A stretch of 35,222 bases of DNA, from contig CAZINI010000030.1 in the NCBI GenBank assembly GCA_964540575.1, positions 1-35,222 on the forward strand, in the 5' to 3' direction. This document shows positions 16,579-24,487 of the stretch, piece by piece (the first letter of the stretch is position 1; each line of letters starts with the position of its first letter). Below the pieces are notes generated by a model. It was not told the DNA's origin. It ran no database searches and saw nothing but the letters and a program-made list of their open reading frames with translations. Source of the stretch: UMGS1889 sp964540575 (lineage in GTDB: Bacteria > Bacillota > Clostridia > Oscillospirales > Ruminococcaceae). The position numbers and the translations under genes were made by a program.

Positions 16579-16597
16579 TGAAAGGAAGTATTATATA

Positions 16598-18508
16598 ATG
16601 TCATCAAATATCAAAATTGCCATTGGTGCAGCGGCTCTTGCCATTGTCGCCATTATTGCAACAATATTTACGGTCAATGGCGGATTTGCTCCGTCGGGAC
16701 TGTACGTTACCGCCGTCAGCGGCAGCGTATATATCGACAATATTGAAACAGGACGAACTCTTGCCGTCCCCGGTCAGAAGCTCTCAAAGCTTGAGATTAT
16801 AACGGTGGAAAGCGGCGGAAAGTGTACGCTTACATATCAGACAAAAAAACTTGGGGACAATAACTATGCCGTTATGAGAGAATGCTCTCAGGCTATCGTC
16901 AGCGACGATTTCTCGGGAAAGAAGCCCTCGGAGCTTAACGTGACACAGGGCACCGTTATCGTCAATAACGCAAGTGCAAAGGACGGCTTTATCCGCATAA
17001 GAACTGCAAACGGACTTTACAACACCGATGCAACTGCCGCCGTAGTGAGATTTGCGGCAACGGAAAATCCTCAGTATACCATCTGCCATAACTTCGTAAA
17101 TACCATGCGTATCCAGCTTTACGATGCTATGGGAAATACTGTTGACAAAAATCAGCAGCTTCTCCCTCAGACAGCTTCAATGGCCCTTCTGCAAAAAACC
17201 ACCTCGAAGTTTGAAACTCTCAACTGTGAATTCAGCCTTAATGAGCTTGATGCGGGAACGCTTAACGAACTGGCTCAGATGACTGCTTTTGTTACACTTC
17301 CCTACTCCGCTGACGAGCTGAAAGCGGCAGCCGATCTTCAGGAGGAAACCGAAGCTCCGCCGCTTATCGATGATCCCATTCAGACGGCGGACACACTGAC
17401 CACCGCTTCTACCGAGCCTGTTTCCATAACAATGCCCGAAACCGTTACAACAGAGCCTCCCCGTGACACGGAAGAAAGCATTCAGGTCATCACCACCACT
17501 GCTCCGCAGACAACTAAGCCCCCCACAACGACCACCACTCCCGCATCCACAACCACTTCTGCACCTCAGACTACATCCGAACAAACAACGACAACAACTC
17601 AGGCAAACGAGCGTTATTATACCGTTACCTTTGACATTGACGGCAGAACGGAAACACAGAATGTCAAGGAGGGCGAAAATGCAGTATTCCCCGAAAATCC
17701 CACTAAGGAAGGCTATATCTTCAAGGGCTGGGACAATCAGGGCACTAACATAACCTCGGATATTACCATCAAAGCCCTTTTTGAAGAGAAAAACTGCACC
17801 GTTACGCTGATAATCGGCAATGAGAAACGAACGGTTATCGTCCCCTACGGCGGAGATGTACAGCTGCCAAACGACATTATCCTCGACAACGTTACCATTG
17901 CAGGCTGGGACAAACCGCTTACGGGAATTACCGAGGACTGCACCATAACAGCTATTTTTGACCTCGCAGAATGTATCGTTACATTCAATATCGACGGACG
18001 GATATTCACTCAGAAGGTGGAGTACGGCGGCACTGCAGTACCGCCCTTCATACCCGAGGTAAACAGCAACGGTGAATTATTCTCAGGCTGGAGCAGATCT
18101 CTTGAAAACATTACCTCGGACGTGACAATTGAAGCACTTTTCACCGCTGAATATTACACTGTAACTATCATAATCGGCAATAATGTTACAACACAGATAG
18201 TTCCAAAGGGCGGAAATGCCGTTCTTCCCGAAAATCCCGAAATTGAAGGTATGGTCTTTACAGGCTGGAGCCACGATGGAAAGAACATCACTTCCGATAC
18301 AGTCATTACCGCAAATTTCCGAGAAGCACAGAAGATCGTTACTGTTACCATCGACAATGCCGGTGAAATAACTGTTGTGGAGATTTTTGAGGGTGGAAGC
18401 GTAACACTTCCCACTCCGAGAGAGGTACCCGGCAAAAAATTTATCGGCTGGAGCCACAGCGGAAAGAACATCAGAGAAAACCTTACCATTATAGCTCTAT
18501 ACGAATAA
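16598..18508 (+). CDS. membrane-anchored FecR-like protein with five InlB/Flg_new-type repeats
   Basis: The 636-residue protein begins with a helix at about 5-27 and a FecR-like domain (about 35-170) similar to the upstream protein (AVSGSVYIDN, QKLSKLEIITVESGG, NVTQGTVIVNN). A Thr-rich linker follows at about 250-335. From about 338 to the end there are five repeats of about 58-60 residues, each with a VTF/VTI strand, a GG or GE turn, a FxGW core and an ITSDxTIxALF ending. These match the Listeria-Bacteroides (InlB B / Flg_new) repeat used for adhesion or spacing on cell surfaces. ATG at 16598 has AAAGGAAG nine bases upstream. The ORF upstream of that is the shadow of the first gene's Thr-rich region. 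Confidence 0.85.
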   Translation: MSSNIKIAIGAAALAIVAIIATIFTVNGGFAPSGLYVTAVSGSVYIDNIETGRTLAVPGQKLSKLEIITVESGGKCTLTYQTKKLGDNNYAVMRECSQAIVSDDFSGKKPSELNVTQGTVIVNNASAKDGFIRIRTANGLYNTDATAAVVRFAATENPQYTICHNFVNTMRIQLYDAMGNTVDKNQQLLPQTASMALLQKTTSKFETLNCEFSLNELDAGTLNELAQMTAFVTLPYSADELKAAADLQEETEAPPLIDDPIQTADTLTTASTEPVSITMPETVTTEPPRDTEESIQVITTTAPQTTKPPTTTTTPASTTTSAPQTTSEQTTTTTQANERYYTVTFDIDGRTETQNVKEGENAVFPENPTKEGYIFKGWDNQGTNITSDITIKALFEEKNCTVTLIIGNEKRTVIVPYGGDVQLPNDIILDNVTIAGWDKPLTGITEDCTITAIFDLAECIVTFNIDGRIFTQKVEYGGTAVPPFIPEVNSNGELFSGWSRSLENITSDVTIEALFTAEYYTVTIIIGNNVTTQIVPKGGNAVLPENPEIEGMVFTGWSHDGKNITSDTVITANFREAQKIVTVTIDNAGEITVVEIFEGGSVTLPTPREVPGKKFIGWSHSGKNIRENLTIIALYE

Positions 18509-18513
18509 TATAC

Positions 18514-18550
18514 GCCTGCGGGGTTTGCAAAGCTCCGCAGGCTTTTTGTT
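18514..18550 (+). terminator. intrinsic terminator after the FecR-like pair
   Basis: GCCTGCGG (18514-18521) pairs with CCGCAGGC (18535-18542), directly followed by TTTTTGTTT. It separates the FecR pair from the ABC operon. Confidence 0.9.
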
Positions 18551-18610
18551 TACAAAACAGTTACAAAAAAACCGTCATTCTTAAAAAACGATTACAGTTT
18601 TCCAAATATG

Positions 18611-18639
18611 TGGAATTATTTTATCAGTGGTGATATAAT
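18611..18639 (+). promoter_or_regulatory. probable promoter of the ABC/surface-protein operon
   Basis: TATAAT (18634-18639) is perfect; the -35 at 18611-18616 (TGGAAT, 17-base spacer) is poor. An inverted repeat TTCCA/TGGAA (18600-18615) overlaps the -35, which may mean activator or repressor control. Confidence 0.55.
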
Positions 18640-18649
18640 TATGATATTA

Positions 18650-18684
18650 ATACTAAACACTCATTGAATTATGGTGTTTTGTAT
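18650..18684. repeat. palindromic repeat element, copy 3 (internally deleted)
   Basis: Only the outer arms remain: ATACTAAACAC (18650-18660) and GTGTTTTGTAT (18674-18684) with a short CATTGAATTATG centre. The whole inner stem and loop are missing. It starts within a few bases of the predicted transcription start of the ABC operon, so its hairpin would cap the mRNA 5' end. Confidence 0.7.
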
Positions 18685-18758
18685 ATCAATTGCCGCCGAG
18701 AGCATTGTTTGAAAAAAGACAGCATGCCCCTCGGCGAAATCAGATAGGAAGTGTTTGC

Positions 18759-19520
18759 TTGCCCTTTATTAGTGTCAGCGGGCTCAGAAAAATCTACCGA
18801 CTGGGCTCGGAAAAGGTCGTCGCTCTCAACCGCATTGACCTTGCAATTGAAAAGGGGGAGATCTGCTGTATACTCGGCACATCGGGCTCGGGAAAATCTA
18901 CCCTGCTGAATATGCTGGCGGGCTTGGAAAAGCCCACTAAGGGAGATATTATCATCAACGGGGTGAATATCGCAAAGCTGAACGAAAAAAAGCTTGCCAA
19001 ATTCCGTCAGGAAAACACGGGATTTGTTTTTCAGTCCTATAACCTGCTGCCGACTCTTACCGCTGTGGAAAATGTCGCCATGCCGCTTATGTTTAAGGGA
19101 ATATCCAAACAAAAGCGGGAAAAGGCAGCAGTAAAAATGCTCAAAGCTGTCGGACTTGAAAAGCGTATGAAGCACCACCCAAATCAAATGTCGGGCGGTC
19201 AGCAGCAGCGTGTGGGCATAGCAAGGGCGTTTGTCGCCCACCCAAACGTTATTTTTGCCGATGAACCTACGGGAAATCTGGACACGAAAACCACTATCGA
19301 GGTCATGGAGCTTATGGTAAAAATGTGCCGCAAGCATAATCTGACGCTGATACTCGTTACCCACGACCCGGAGATAGCCGTCTATGCCGACAGGATAGTT
19401 CACCTCATAGACGGTAATATCGACAGTGACAAAAAGAATGTTTCCATTGTTTCCGTACCGATGAATGACGAAACGGAAAATACAGTTACAGAAAACAAAA
19501 TCGATCTCAAAAAGGAATGA
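18759..19520 (+). CDS. ABC transporter ATPase, MacB/LolD-like
   Basis: The 253-residue ATPase has Walker A GTSGSGKST (40-48), a Q-loop in FVFQSYNLLP, the signature MSGGQQQRVGIARAF, Walker B VIFADEPTGNLD and the switch His in LVTHD. The FVFQSYNLLPTLTAVENV pattern belongs to the MacB/LolD/FtsE branch, which drives mechanotransmission permeases. A TTG at 18759 is the start: AGGAAG lies seven bases before it, and homologous sequence (PFISVSGLRKIY) begins there. An earlier TTG at 18690 lies by the repeat and has no RBS. The ATPase serves the FtsX-like permease two genes downstream. Confidence 0.93.
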   Translation: MPFISVSGLRKIYRLGSEKVVALNRIDLAIEKGEICCILGTSGSGKSTLLNMLAGLEKPTKGDIIINGVNIAKLNEKKLAKFRQENTGFVFQSYNLLPTLTAVENVAMPLMFKGISKQKREKAAVKMLKAVGLEKRMKHHPNQMSGGQQQRVGIARAFVAHPNVIFADEPTGNLDTKTTIEVMELMVKMCRKHNLTLILVTHDPEIAVYADRIVHLIDGNIDSDKKNVSIVSVPMNDETENTVTENKIDLKKE

Positions 19521-19525
19521 ATGAT

Positions 19526-22057
19526 ATGAAGATTTTACGGAAAATAGCTGCTGTTATTATGGCAGCCTTAATGTGTATGACCATATTTATGCCTATTCGT
19601 GCAAATGCAGATAACAGCTATCTCGGAGCAGGTGCTTTTGTTTCGGGATATAACGTTACAAGGTTTCCCATTGAAAAGGACGATGTTTTCGACATTACTA
19701 TCACAAGTTACATACCTATTGAAAATTTTGGAGATAATACAGGAATAGATAAAAAATTTAATTTTTCCAGAGCAGACAAAACGGAAAGCTTTATCGTAGA
19801 CAATCCATACGATGAAAACTTTTTTCACGACAAGGTAGAAGTGAGTGGAACTTTTTTAAAGGTCGTATCTAATTTTTACAATGTTGTTTATACTGGCAAA
19901 GGCAAAACATTCAGCTATAAACTATTTTTTGACAGCAACGACTCCGGAGCATCCATAAATTTGACCGTAGACATTATCGAATGTATAGAATACGTTGACC
20001 CCGAGCAAAAAGACCCCAATGTCCCCACCTACACCCTTGCTTCGGGACAAACCTTTACAGCGGCGGCAGGCGTTGAAACGGTCATTATGCCACAACTCCG
20101 CAACATAAGCACGGGAGTTGCAACAGCGGTTTCTGTATCTCTTTCTTCTTCTGACTCAAATATTACCGTACTAGATGCAGAAATGCAGAACCATAATTCA
20201 TCGGGATATATATCCTCATTCAGTCCCACATTTACTATTTTCGTTTCGCAGACAACCCCCGCAGGCATCTATCAGCTTTCCCTGTCGGTAACGTCCTACG
20301 ACATTAACGGAACTGCACATACTCAGGAACCGATAACCATCCCGCTGAACGTTACCAACGACCTTAACGCTTCGGGACTCAGCATAGACAATTACGAGGT
20401 CAGCAAAGATCCCGTCTGCCCCGAGGATAAATTTGACCTGACGATTTATCTCACCAACGAAACGGGCGTTGACCTTAAATCCGTCAAAATTTCGCTGGAC
20501 GGGCTTGATACCACAAAATTCGTTATGGACTCGATACTTTCCATAAAAACTATCGACATTTCCGAAGATGAAAGTGCAGTGGTAGTATTCCCGCTTATCG
20601 GTATGGACGGCATTTCCGCTATCCGTGAAAGCATTCCCATTAAGGCGGAATACTCCGTCAACCCCAACGACGCTTCCGCAGTGCAGACTATTACATATAC
20701 TGCCTCGGTTGCCTGTGACCCCACAGGCGGCGTTGCGGGAAACGGTATCAGCAAATACGGTCTTTCCGTTACGAACTATACCGTCAGCAGGACTAACATC
20801 TCCGAGGGCGGAAAATTCACTCTGACAGCCACCGTTACCAACAGCTCGGGCAAGGACATTAAGGGTGCCCGCCTTTCCTTGGACGGTCTGGACGGAAGCA
20901 AATTCGCCATTGACAGCGGTCTGTCCTACGCTGATTTTGACATTAAGAACGGCGAAAATAAGAGCTTTACCTTTAATCTGGTGGGCTGCAAGGGTATTTC
21001 CTCCATCAGAGAGGTTATCCCAATGGTAACGGAATATCAGACAAAATCCAATGACCCGCAGTCGGTGGTATCGTCATCGGTAAATGCAACTATCTCCTGC
21101 TATCCCAAGGAAGAGGTGTCGGGAAGCGAAGCGGAGGCATTTGCACCGAATATTATCATCGACAGCTATGATTTCGGCGGCGATCACGTTATCGGCGGAA
21201 AATCCTTCCCGCTGAAATTAACGCTGAAAAACGCTTCTGCATCTACCGCTATCCAAAATTTAAAGGTCATCATTCAGGGCGGTGCAGGCAACGGCGAAAA
21301 TGGCATTGCCTTCTCCCCCGCCAACTCGTCTAACTCCTTCTTTATCGAAAATCTTGCTGCAAAATCAACTACGGAGATCTCCATCGACCTGCTCTGCAAG
21401 GCGGACGCAAAGCCCGACTCCTATCCCGTTGAGGTGGTATGCACATATGAATACACCGCAGGCGGAAAAAGAGCCAAGGCTGAACCCGTTACAGAGATAA
21501 TCTCCATTCCCCTGCAGCAGGAGGACAGATTTACCGCAAATCCGCCCGAACTGCCCACCGAAGCATTTTCCTATCAGGAAACGCCTATCAGCATAACCTT
21601 TGTCAACAAGGGAAAAAGCTCCGTTTATAATGTAACTGTTGACATTGAGGGCGAGGGCTTTGACAAAACGAGCACTGCCTATTACATTGGAAATGTGGAC
21701 AGCGGCAAGGAGGAATTTTACGATACAAGAATTATCCCGAATATCGACTCGGGCGAAGTCAAGGGCAATATCGTTGTGACCTACGAGGACGCAAACGGCA
21801 ATCCCAAGGAGCTTAAGCAGGAATTCATTATCCCCGTTATGTCAATGGGAAATATGGATATGGGTATGGACGATGGTATGTACGACCCGGGTATGGACGC
21901 AGGTATGGACATGGAGCCGTCCTCCGCAGGCGTTCCCGTATGGGTATGGTTCGTTGTCGGTGCAGGTGTTATTGCCGCTGTTGTCGTGATAATCATCATT
22001 GTCAAGAAAAAGCACAGAAAGAAATACGAGGAAGAGGACGACGATGAAGATATCTGA
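19526..22057 (+). CDS. large extracytoplasmic protein with CARDB/COG1361-like modules and C-terminal membrane anchor
   Basis: The 843-residue protein has a signal peptide (about 1-31, cleavage after ANA), an N-terminal beta region, and about four related beta modules starting near 285, 412, 543 and 668; the first two share the pattern LSxxNYxVS...GLDxxKFxxDS. A Met/Gly/Asp-rich segment (about 771-800) precedes a membrane helix (about 803-826) and a Lys- then Asp/Glu-rich tail. It is thus displayed outside and anchored at its C-terminus. Such proteins occur between an ATPase and a MacB-type permease in Clostridia, but the function is unknown. The 19.6-20.0 kb part is more AT-rich than the rest. 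ATG at 19526 is preferred over 19517, which touches the RBS. Confidence 0.82.
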   Translation: MKILRKIAAVIMAALMCMTIFMPIRANADNSYLGAGAFVSGYNVTRFPIEKDDVFDITITSYIPIENFGDNTGIDKKFNFSRADKTESFIVDNPYDENFFHDKVEVSGTFLKVVSNFYNVVYTGKGKTFSYKLFFDSNDSGASINLTVDIIECIEYVDPEQKDPNVPTYTLASGQTFTAAAGVETVIMPQLRNISTGVATAVSVSLSSSDSNITVLDAEMQNHNSSGYISSFSPTFTIFVSQTTPAGIYQLSLSVTSYDINGTAHTQEPITIPLNVTNDLNASGLSIDNYEVSKDPVCPEDKFDLTIYLTNETGVDLKSVKISLDGLDTTKFVMDSILSIKTIDISEDESAVVVFPLIGMDGISAIRESIPIKAEYSVNPNDASAVQTITYTASVACDPTGGVAGNGISKYGLSVTNYTVSRTNISEGGKFTLTATVTNSSGKDIKGARLSLDGLDGSKFAIDSGLSYADFDIKNGENKSFTFNLVGCKGISSIREVIPMVTEYQTKSNDPQSVVSSSVNATISCYPKEEVSGSEAEAFAPNIIIDSYDFGGDHVIGGKSFPLKLTLKNASASTAIQNLKVIIQGGAGNGENGIAFSPANSSNSFFIENLAAKSTTEISIDLLCKADAKPDSYPVEVVCTYEYTAGGKRAKAEPVTEIISIPLQQEDRFTANPPELPTEAFSYQETPISITFVNKGKSSVYNVTVDIEGEGFDKTSTAYYIGNVDSGKEEFYDTRIIPNIDSGEVKGNIVVTYEDANGNPKELKQEFIIPVMSMGNMDMGMDDGMYDPGMDAGMDMEPSSAGVPVWVWFVVGAGVIAAVVVIIIIVKKKHRKKYEEEDDDEDI

Positions 22058-23414
22058 TATGATCTCAATGTGCTTCAAAAACCTATGGCGACGCAAGGGA
22101 CGTACCTTTCTGACAGTTATCGGCGTTATCATTGGATGCTGTGCAATTATCGTTATGATCTCGCTGGGACTTGGAATGAATGCCGCCATGGACGCTATGC
22201 TGGCAAACTGGGGCGACCTGAACGCCGTCACCATTTACAGCGGACGAAATATGTACGGCGACAGCGGGAACTCCGATCAGCCTGTTCTCAATGATGAAGC
22301 ACTTATGTCGCTGAAAGCTATCGAACACGTTGAAACTGCATTTCCGAAAATACAGGTTTCGGGAGAATATATAACCCTGTCAGCAGGCAAAAACGACCGG
22401 TATGTCGCAAGCTGGATGGAGGTTTACGGCGTTGATTTCGATACGCTGAAAAAGATGAATTACGAGATAGACAAAGGTGCATTTCCCGAGGGTACGGATA
22501 CCGCAAACACCGTGCTTTTCGGTGCCGAAGCAGCTTATCAGTTTCGTGACACAAAGAAGCGAAACGGCGGATATATCTGGAAGGAAATGCTTCCCGACGG
22601 CACATTTCGTCAGCCGTGGATAGACCCTATGACCGATACCATAAAGCTGTGCGTCAACAACACCAAAAAGCAGAATGATGACGGAACTTATCAAAGCGGC
22701 GGCAGAGGCTATGAGCATAAGCTCACCTGCTCAGGCGTTCTGATGCAGGACCCCAACTGGGAAACGGTTTACTCGGTAATGATCGACATAGGTCTGGCAA
22801 AGCAGATCATCAACGACTACAACCGTCTTAACGGCGTAAAAAATGCAAAAGAAATAGAGTATTCTCAGATAAAGCTTTGGGTGGACGACATTAATAATGT
22901 TGATGCCGTTCAGGAAGCAGTCGAAGCAATGGGCTTCAACGCATCAAGCATGGCTCAGGTGCGTAAGGAAATGCAGGGTCAGCTGATGATAATCCAGCTT
23001 GTTCTCGGCGGGTTGGCGGCGATAAGTCTGCTGGTCGCTGCCATAGGCATTGCCAACACGATGATAATGTCCATTTACGAGCGGACAAGAGAGATCGGCA
23101 TTATGAAGGTGCTGGGCTGCTTTATATCCAATATCCGCATAATGTTCCTGATGGAGGCGGGTATGATAGGGCTTCTCGGCGGAGGAATAGGCGTGCTGAT
23201 AAGCTACATAATCTCTTTCTTTATGAACAAATTCGGCAGCGGGCTTATGTCAAGCATGATGGGTACAGACGGTTCAACGCCTATCTCCATTATCCCCCTC
23301 TGGCTGGTACTGCTGGCACTTATCTTCTCATCGTTTATCGGACTTATTTCGGGATTTTATCCCGCAAACAGGGCGGTAAAGATCAGTGCATTGGAAGCTA
23401 TCAAAAACGAATAA
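22044..23414 (+). CDS. ABC transporter permease, FtsX/MacB type
   Basis: The 456-residue permease has a helix at about 21-44 after a basic start (CFKNLWRRKGRTFLTVIGV), a large outside MacB-type domain to about 315, and three helices in the C-terminal FtsX domain, with the ERTREIGIMKVLG coupling segment that contacts the ATPase. This is the standard half-transporter layout of the type VII ABC family, which moves substrates on the outside by mechanotransmission rather than through a pore. Its ATG at 22044 lies inside the end of the surface-protein gene with GAGGAAGAGGA as RBS, so the two are coupled. Substrate unknown. Confidence 0.92.
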   Translation: MKISDMISMCFKNLWRRKGRTFLTVIGVIIGCCAIIVMISLGLGMNAAMDAMLANWGDLNAVTIYSGRNMYGDSGNSDQPVLNDEALMSLKAIEHVETAFPKIQVSGEYITLSAGKNDRYVASWMEVYGVDFDTLKKMNYEIDKGAFPEGTDTANTVLFGAEAAYQFRDTKKRNGGYIWKEMLPDGTFRQPWIDPMTDTIKLCVNNTKKQNDDGTYQSGGRGYEHKLTCSGVLMQDPNWETVYSVMIDIGLAKQIINDYNRLNGVKNAKEIEYSQIKLWVDDINNVDAVQEAVEAMGFNASSMAQVRKEMQGQLMIIQLVLGGLAAISLLVAAIGIANTMIMSIYERTREIGIMKVLGCFISNIRIMFLMEAGMIGLLGGGIGVLISYIISFFMNKFGSGLMSSMMGTDGSTPISIIPLWLVLLALIFSSFIGLISGFYPANRAVKISALEAIKNE

Positions 23415-23416
23415 AA

Positions 23417-23462
23417 AATTAAGCGGTATAACCGAAAAAGCTTCGGTTATACCGCATTTTTC
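23417..23462. terminator. bidirectional terminator between the ABC operon and nadA
   Basis: Perfect 14-base arms GCGGTATAACCGAA (23423-23436) and TTCGGTTATACCGC (23442-23455) have A-rich sequence on the left and T-rich on the right, so they can serve both converging transcripts. Confidence 0.92.
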
Positions 23463-23470
23463 ATAAAAAA

Positions 23471-24382
23471 TCAGCCAAGTCTGAGCATTTCATTAATGCA
23501 GACGGACGCTTTTTCGATAACGTCATCACTGAGCTTTATCTCCAGACCGCCCTCCCCCTTGACGGCTCTCAGCACGTCCATAAGGGTAATGGATTTCATA
23601 TTCGGACAGATAAGATTTTTGGTCAGCGAATAAAATCTCTTGTCGGGGCAGAGATATTCAAGCTGCTCGACAATGGAAATTTCCGTACCTATAATAAAGC
23701 TCTTTGCGGGAGATTGCTGTGCGAACTTCATTATAGCGGTGGTCGAACCGATAAAATCTGCCTGTTCGGTCACTGCGGGAACACATTCGGGGTGAACAAG
23801 CAGCAGTGCTTCGGGGTGAGCAGCCTTTGCTCTTGCAGCATCGTTTGCGGTAATTCTTGCGTGAACGGGACAGCCGCCGTTCCAGAAAACAAACTTCTTA
23901 TCGGGTATCATATCCGCAACATAGGAGCCGAGGTTCCTGTCGGGAATAAACAGTATCTTGTCATTCTCAATATTTCGGCAAATGTCAACGGCGGAAGCGG
24001 AGGTAACACACACGTCGCAAACGGTTTTCAGTGCGGCTGTTGTGTTTATGTAAGCTACTACCGTATAGTCGGGATTTTCCTTTTTAAATGCGATAACATC
24101 CTCGGCAGAAAACTGCTCTGCCATAGGACAGCCTGCGATCTCCTGAGCGAGAATTACCTTCTTTTTGGGAGAAAGTATCTTTGCTGTTTCCGCCATAAAA
24201 TGCACGCCGCACATAATGCAGGTATCCGCATTATCCTTTTGTGCATCTCGGGAAAGCTGAAAGGAATCCCCGTTATAATCTGCTATTTCTATAATTTCCT
24301 TTGCCACATAGTTATGAGCAAGTATGGTAATACCCTTTTCCTTTTTAAGTCTGAGTATTTCCTGCTGTATCTTAGAAATCAT
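23471..24382 (-). CDS. nadA: quinolinate synthase A
   Basis: NadA condenses iminoaspartate with dihydroxyacetone phosphate to quinolinate for NAD synthesis, using an oxygen-sensitive 4Fe-4S cluster. The 303-residue protein matches the short type. By spacing, the cluster ligands are C85 (EIAGCPMAEQ), C171 (WNGGCPVH) and C259 (NLICPNMKSI). Other conserved parts are LAHNYV, MCGVHFMAETAKILSP, VTSASAV, HPEC and GSTTAIMKF. ATG at 24382 has GGGGA seven bases upstream; an in-frame ATG six bases earlier is too close. nadB and nadC are not adjacent. A strong promoter and a palindrome on the transcription start lie just upstream. Confidence 0.95.
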   Translation of the reverse strand: MISKIQQEILRLKKEKGITILAHNYVAKEIIEIADYNGDSFQLSRDAQKDNADTCIMCGVHFMAETAKILSPKKKVILAQEIAGCPMAEQFSAEDVIAFKKENPDYTVVAYINTTAALKTVCDVCVTSASAVDICRNIENDKILFIPDRNLGSYVADMIPDKKFVFWNGGCPVHARITANDAARAKAAHPEALLLVHPECVPAVTEQADFIGSTTAIMKFAQQSPAKSFIIGTEISIVEQLEYLCPDKRFYSLTKNLICPNMKSITLMDVLRAVKGEGGLEIKLSDDVIEKASVCINEMLRLG

Positions 24383-24405
24383 TTTCATATCCCCATTTCT
24401 GTAAA

Positions 24406-24431
24406 AAAGCAGGCAAAAAATTGCCTGCTTT
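24406..24431. promoter_or_regulatory. palindrome at the nadA transcription start (operator or early terminator)
   Basis: AAAGCAGGCAA (24406-24416) and TTGCCTGCTTT (24421-24431) form a perfect 11-base inverted repeat. It begins one base downstream of the nadA -10 and is followed on the minus strand by a T-run, so it could be a repressor site or a hairpin in the mRNA leader. Confidence 0.6.
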
Positions 24432-24432
24432 A

Positions 24433-24461
24433 ATATTACCATATCCGACGAAATATGTCAA
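24433..24461 (-). promoter_or_regulatory. nadA promoter
   Basis: On the minus strand TTGACA (24456-24461) and TAATAT (24433-24438) are separated by 17 bases. Confidence 0.82.
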
Positions 24462-24487
24462 CGGTGCAGCCTACAAAAATAATAGGT

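Noticed and set aside
16301..16597. Arg/Lys/Pro-rich extension of the second FecR-like gene
   Set aside because: It is the frame-shifted reading of the Thr/Glu-rich repeats of the first FecR gene; RBS and membrane start lie at 16598.
17600..18500. Repeated DNA blocks as mobile repeat
   Set aside because: They are the five diverged protein repeats of the InlB/Flg_new type; DNA identity is low and coding is continuous.
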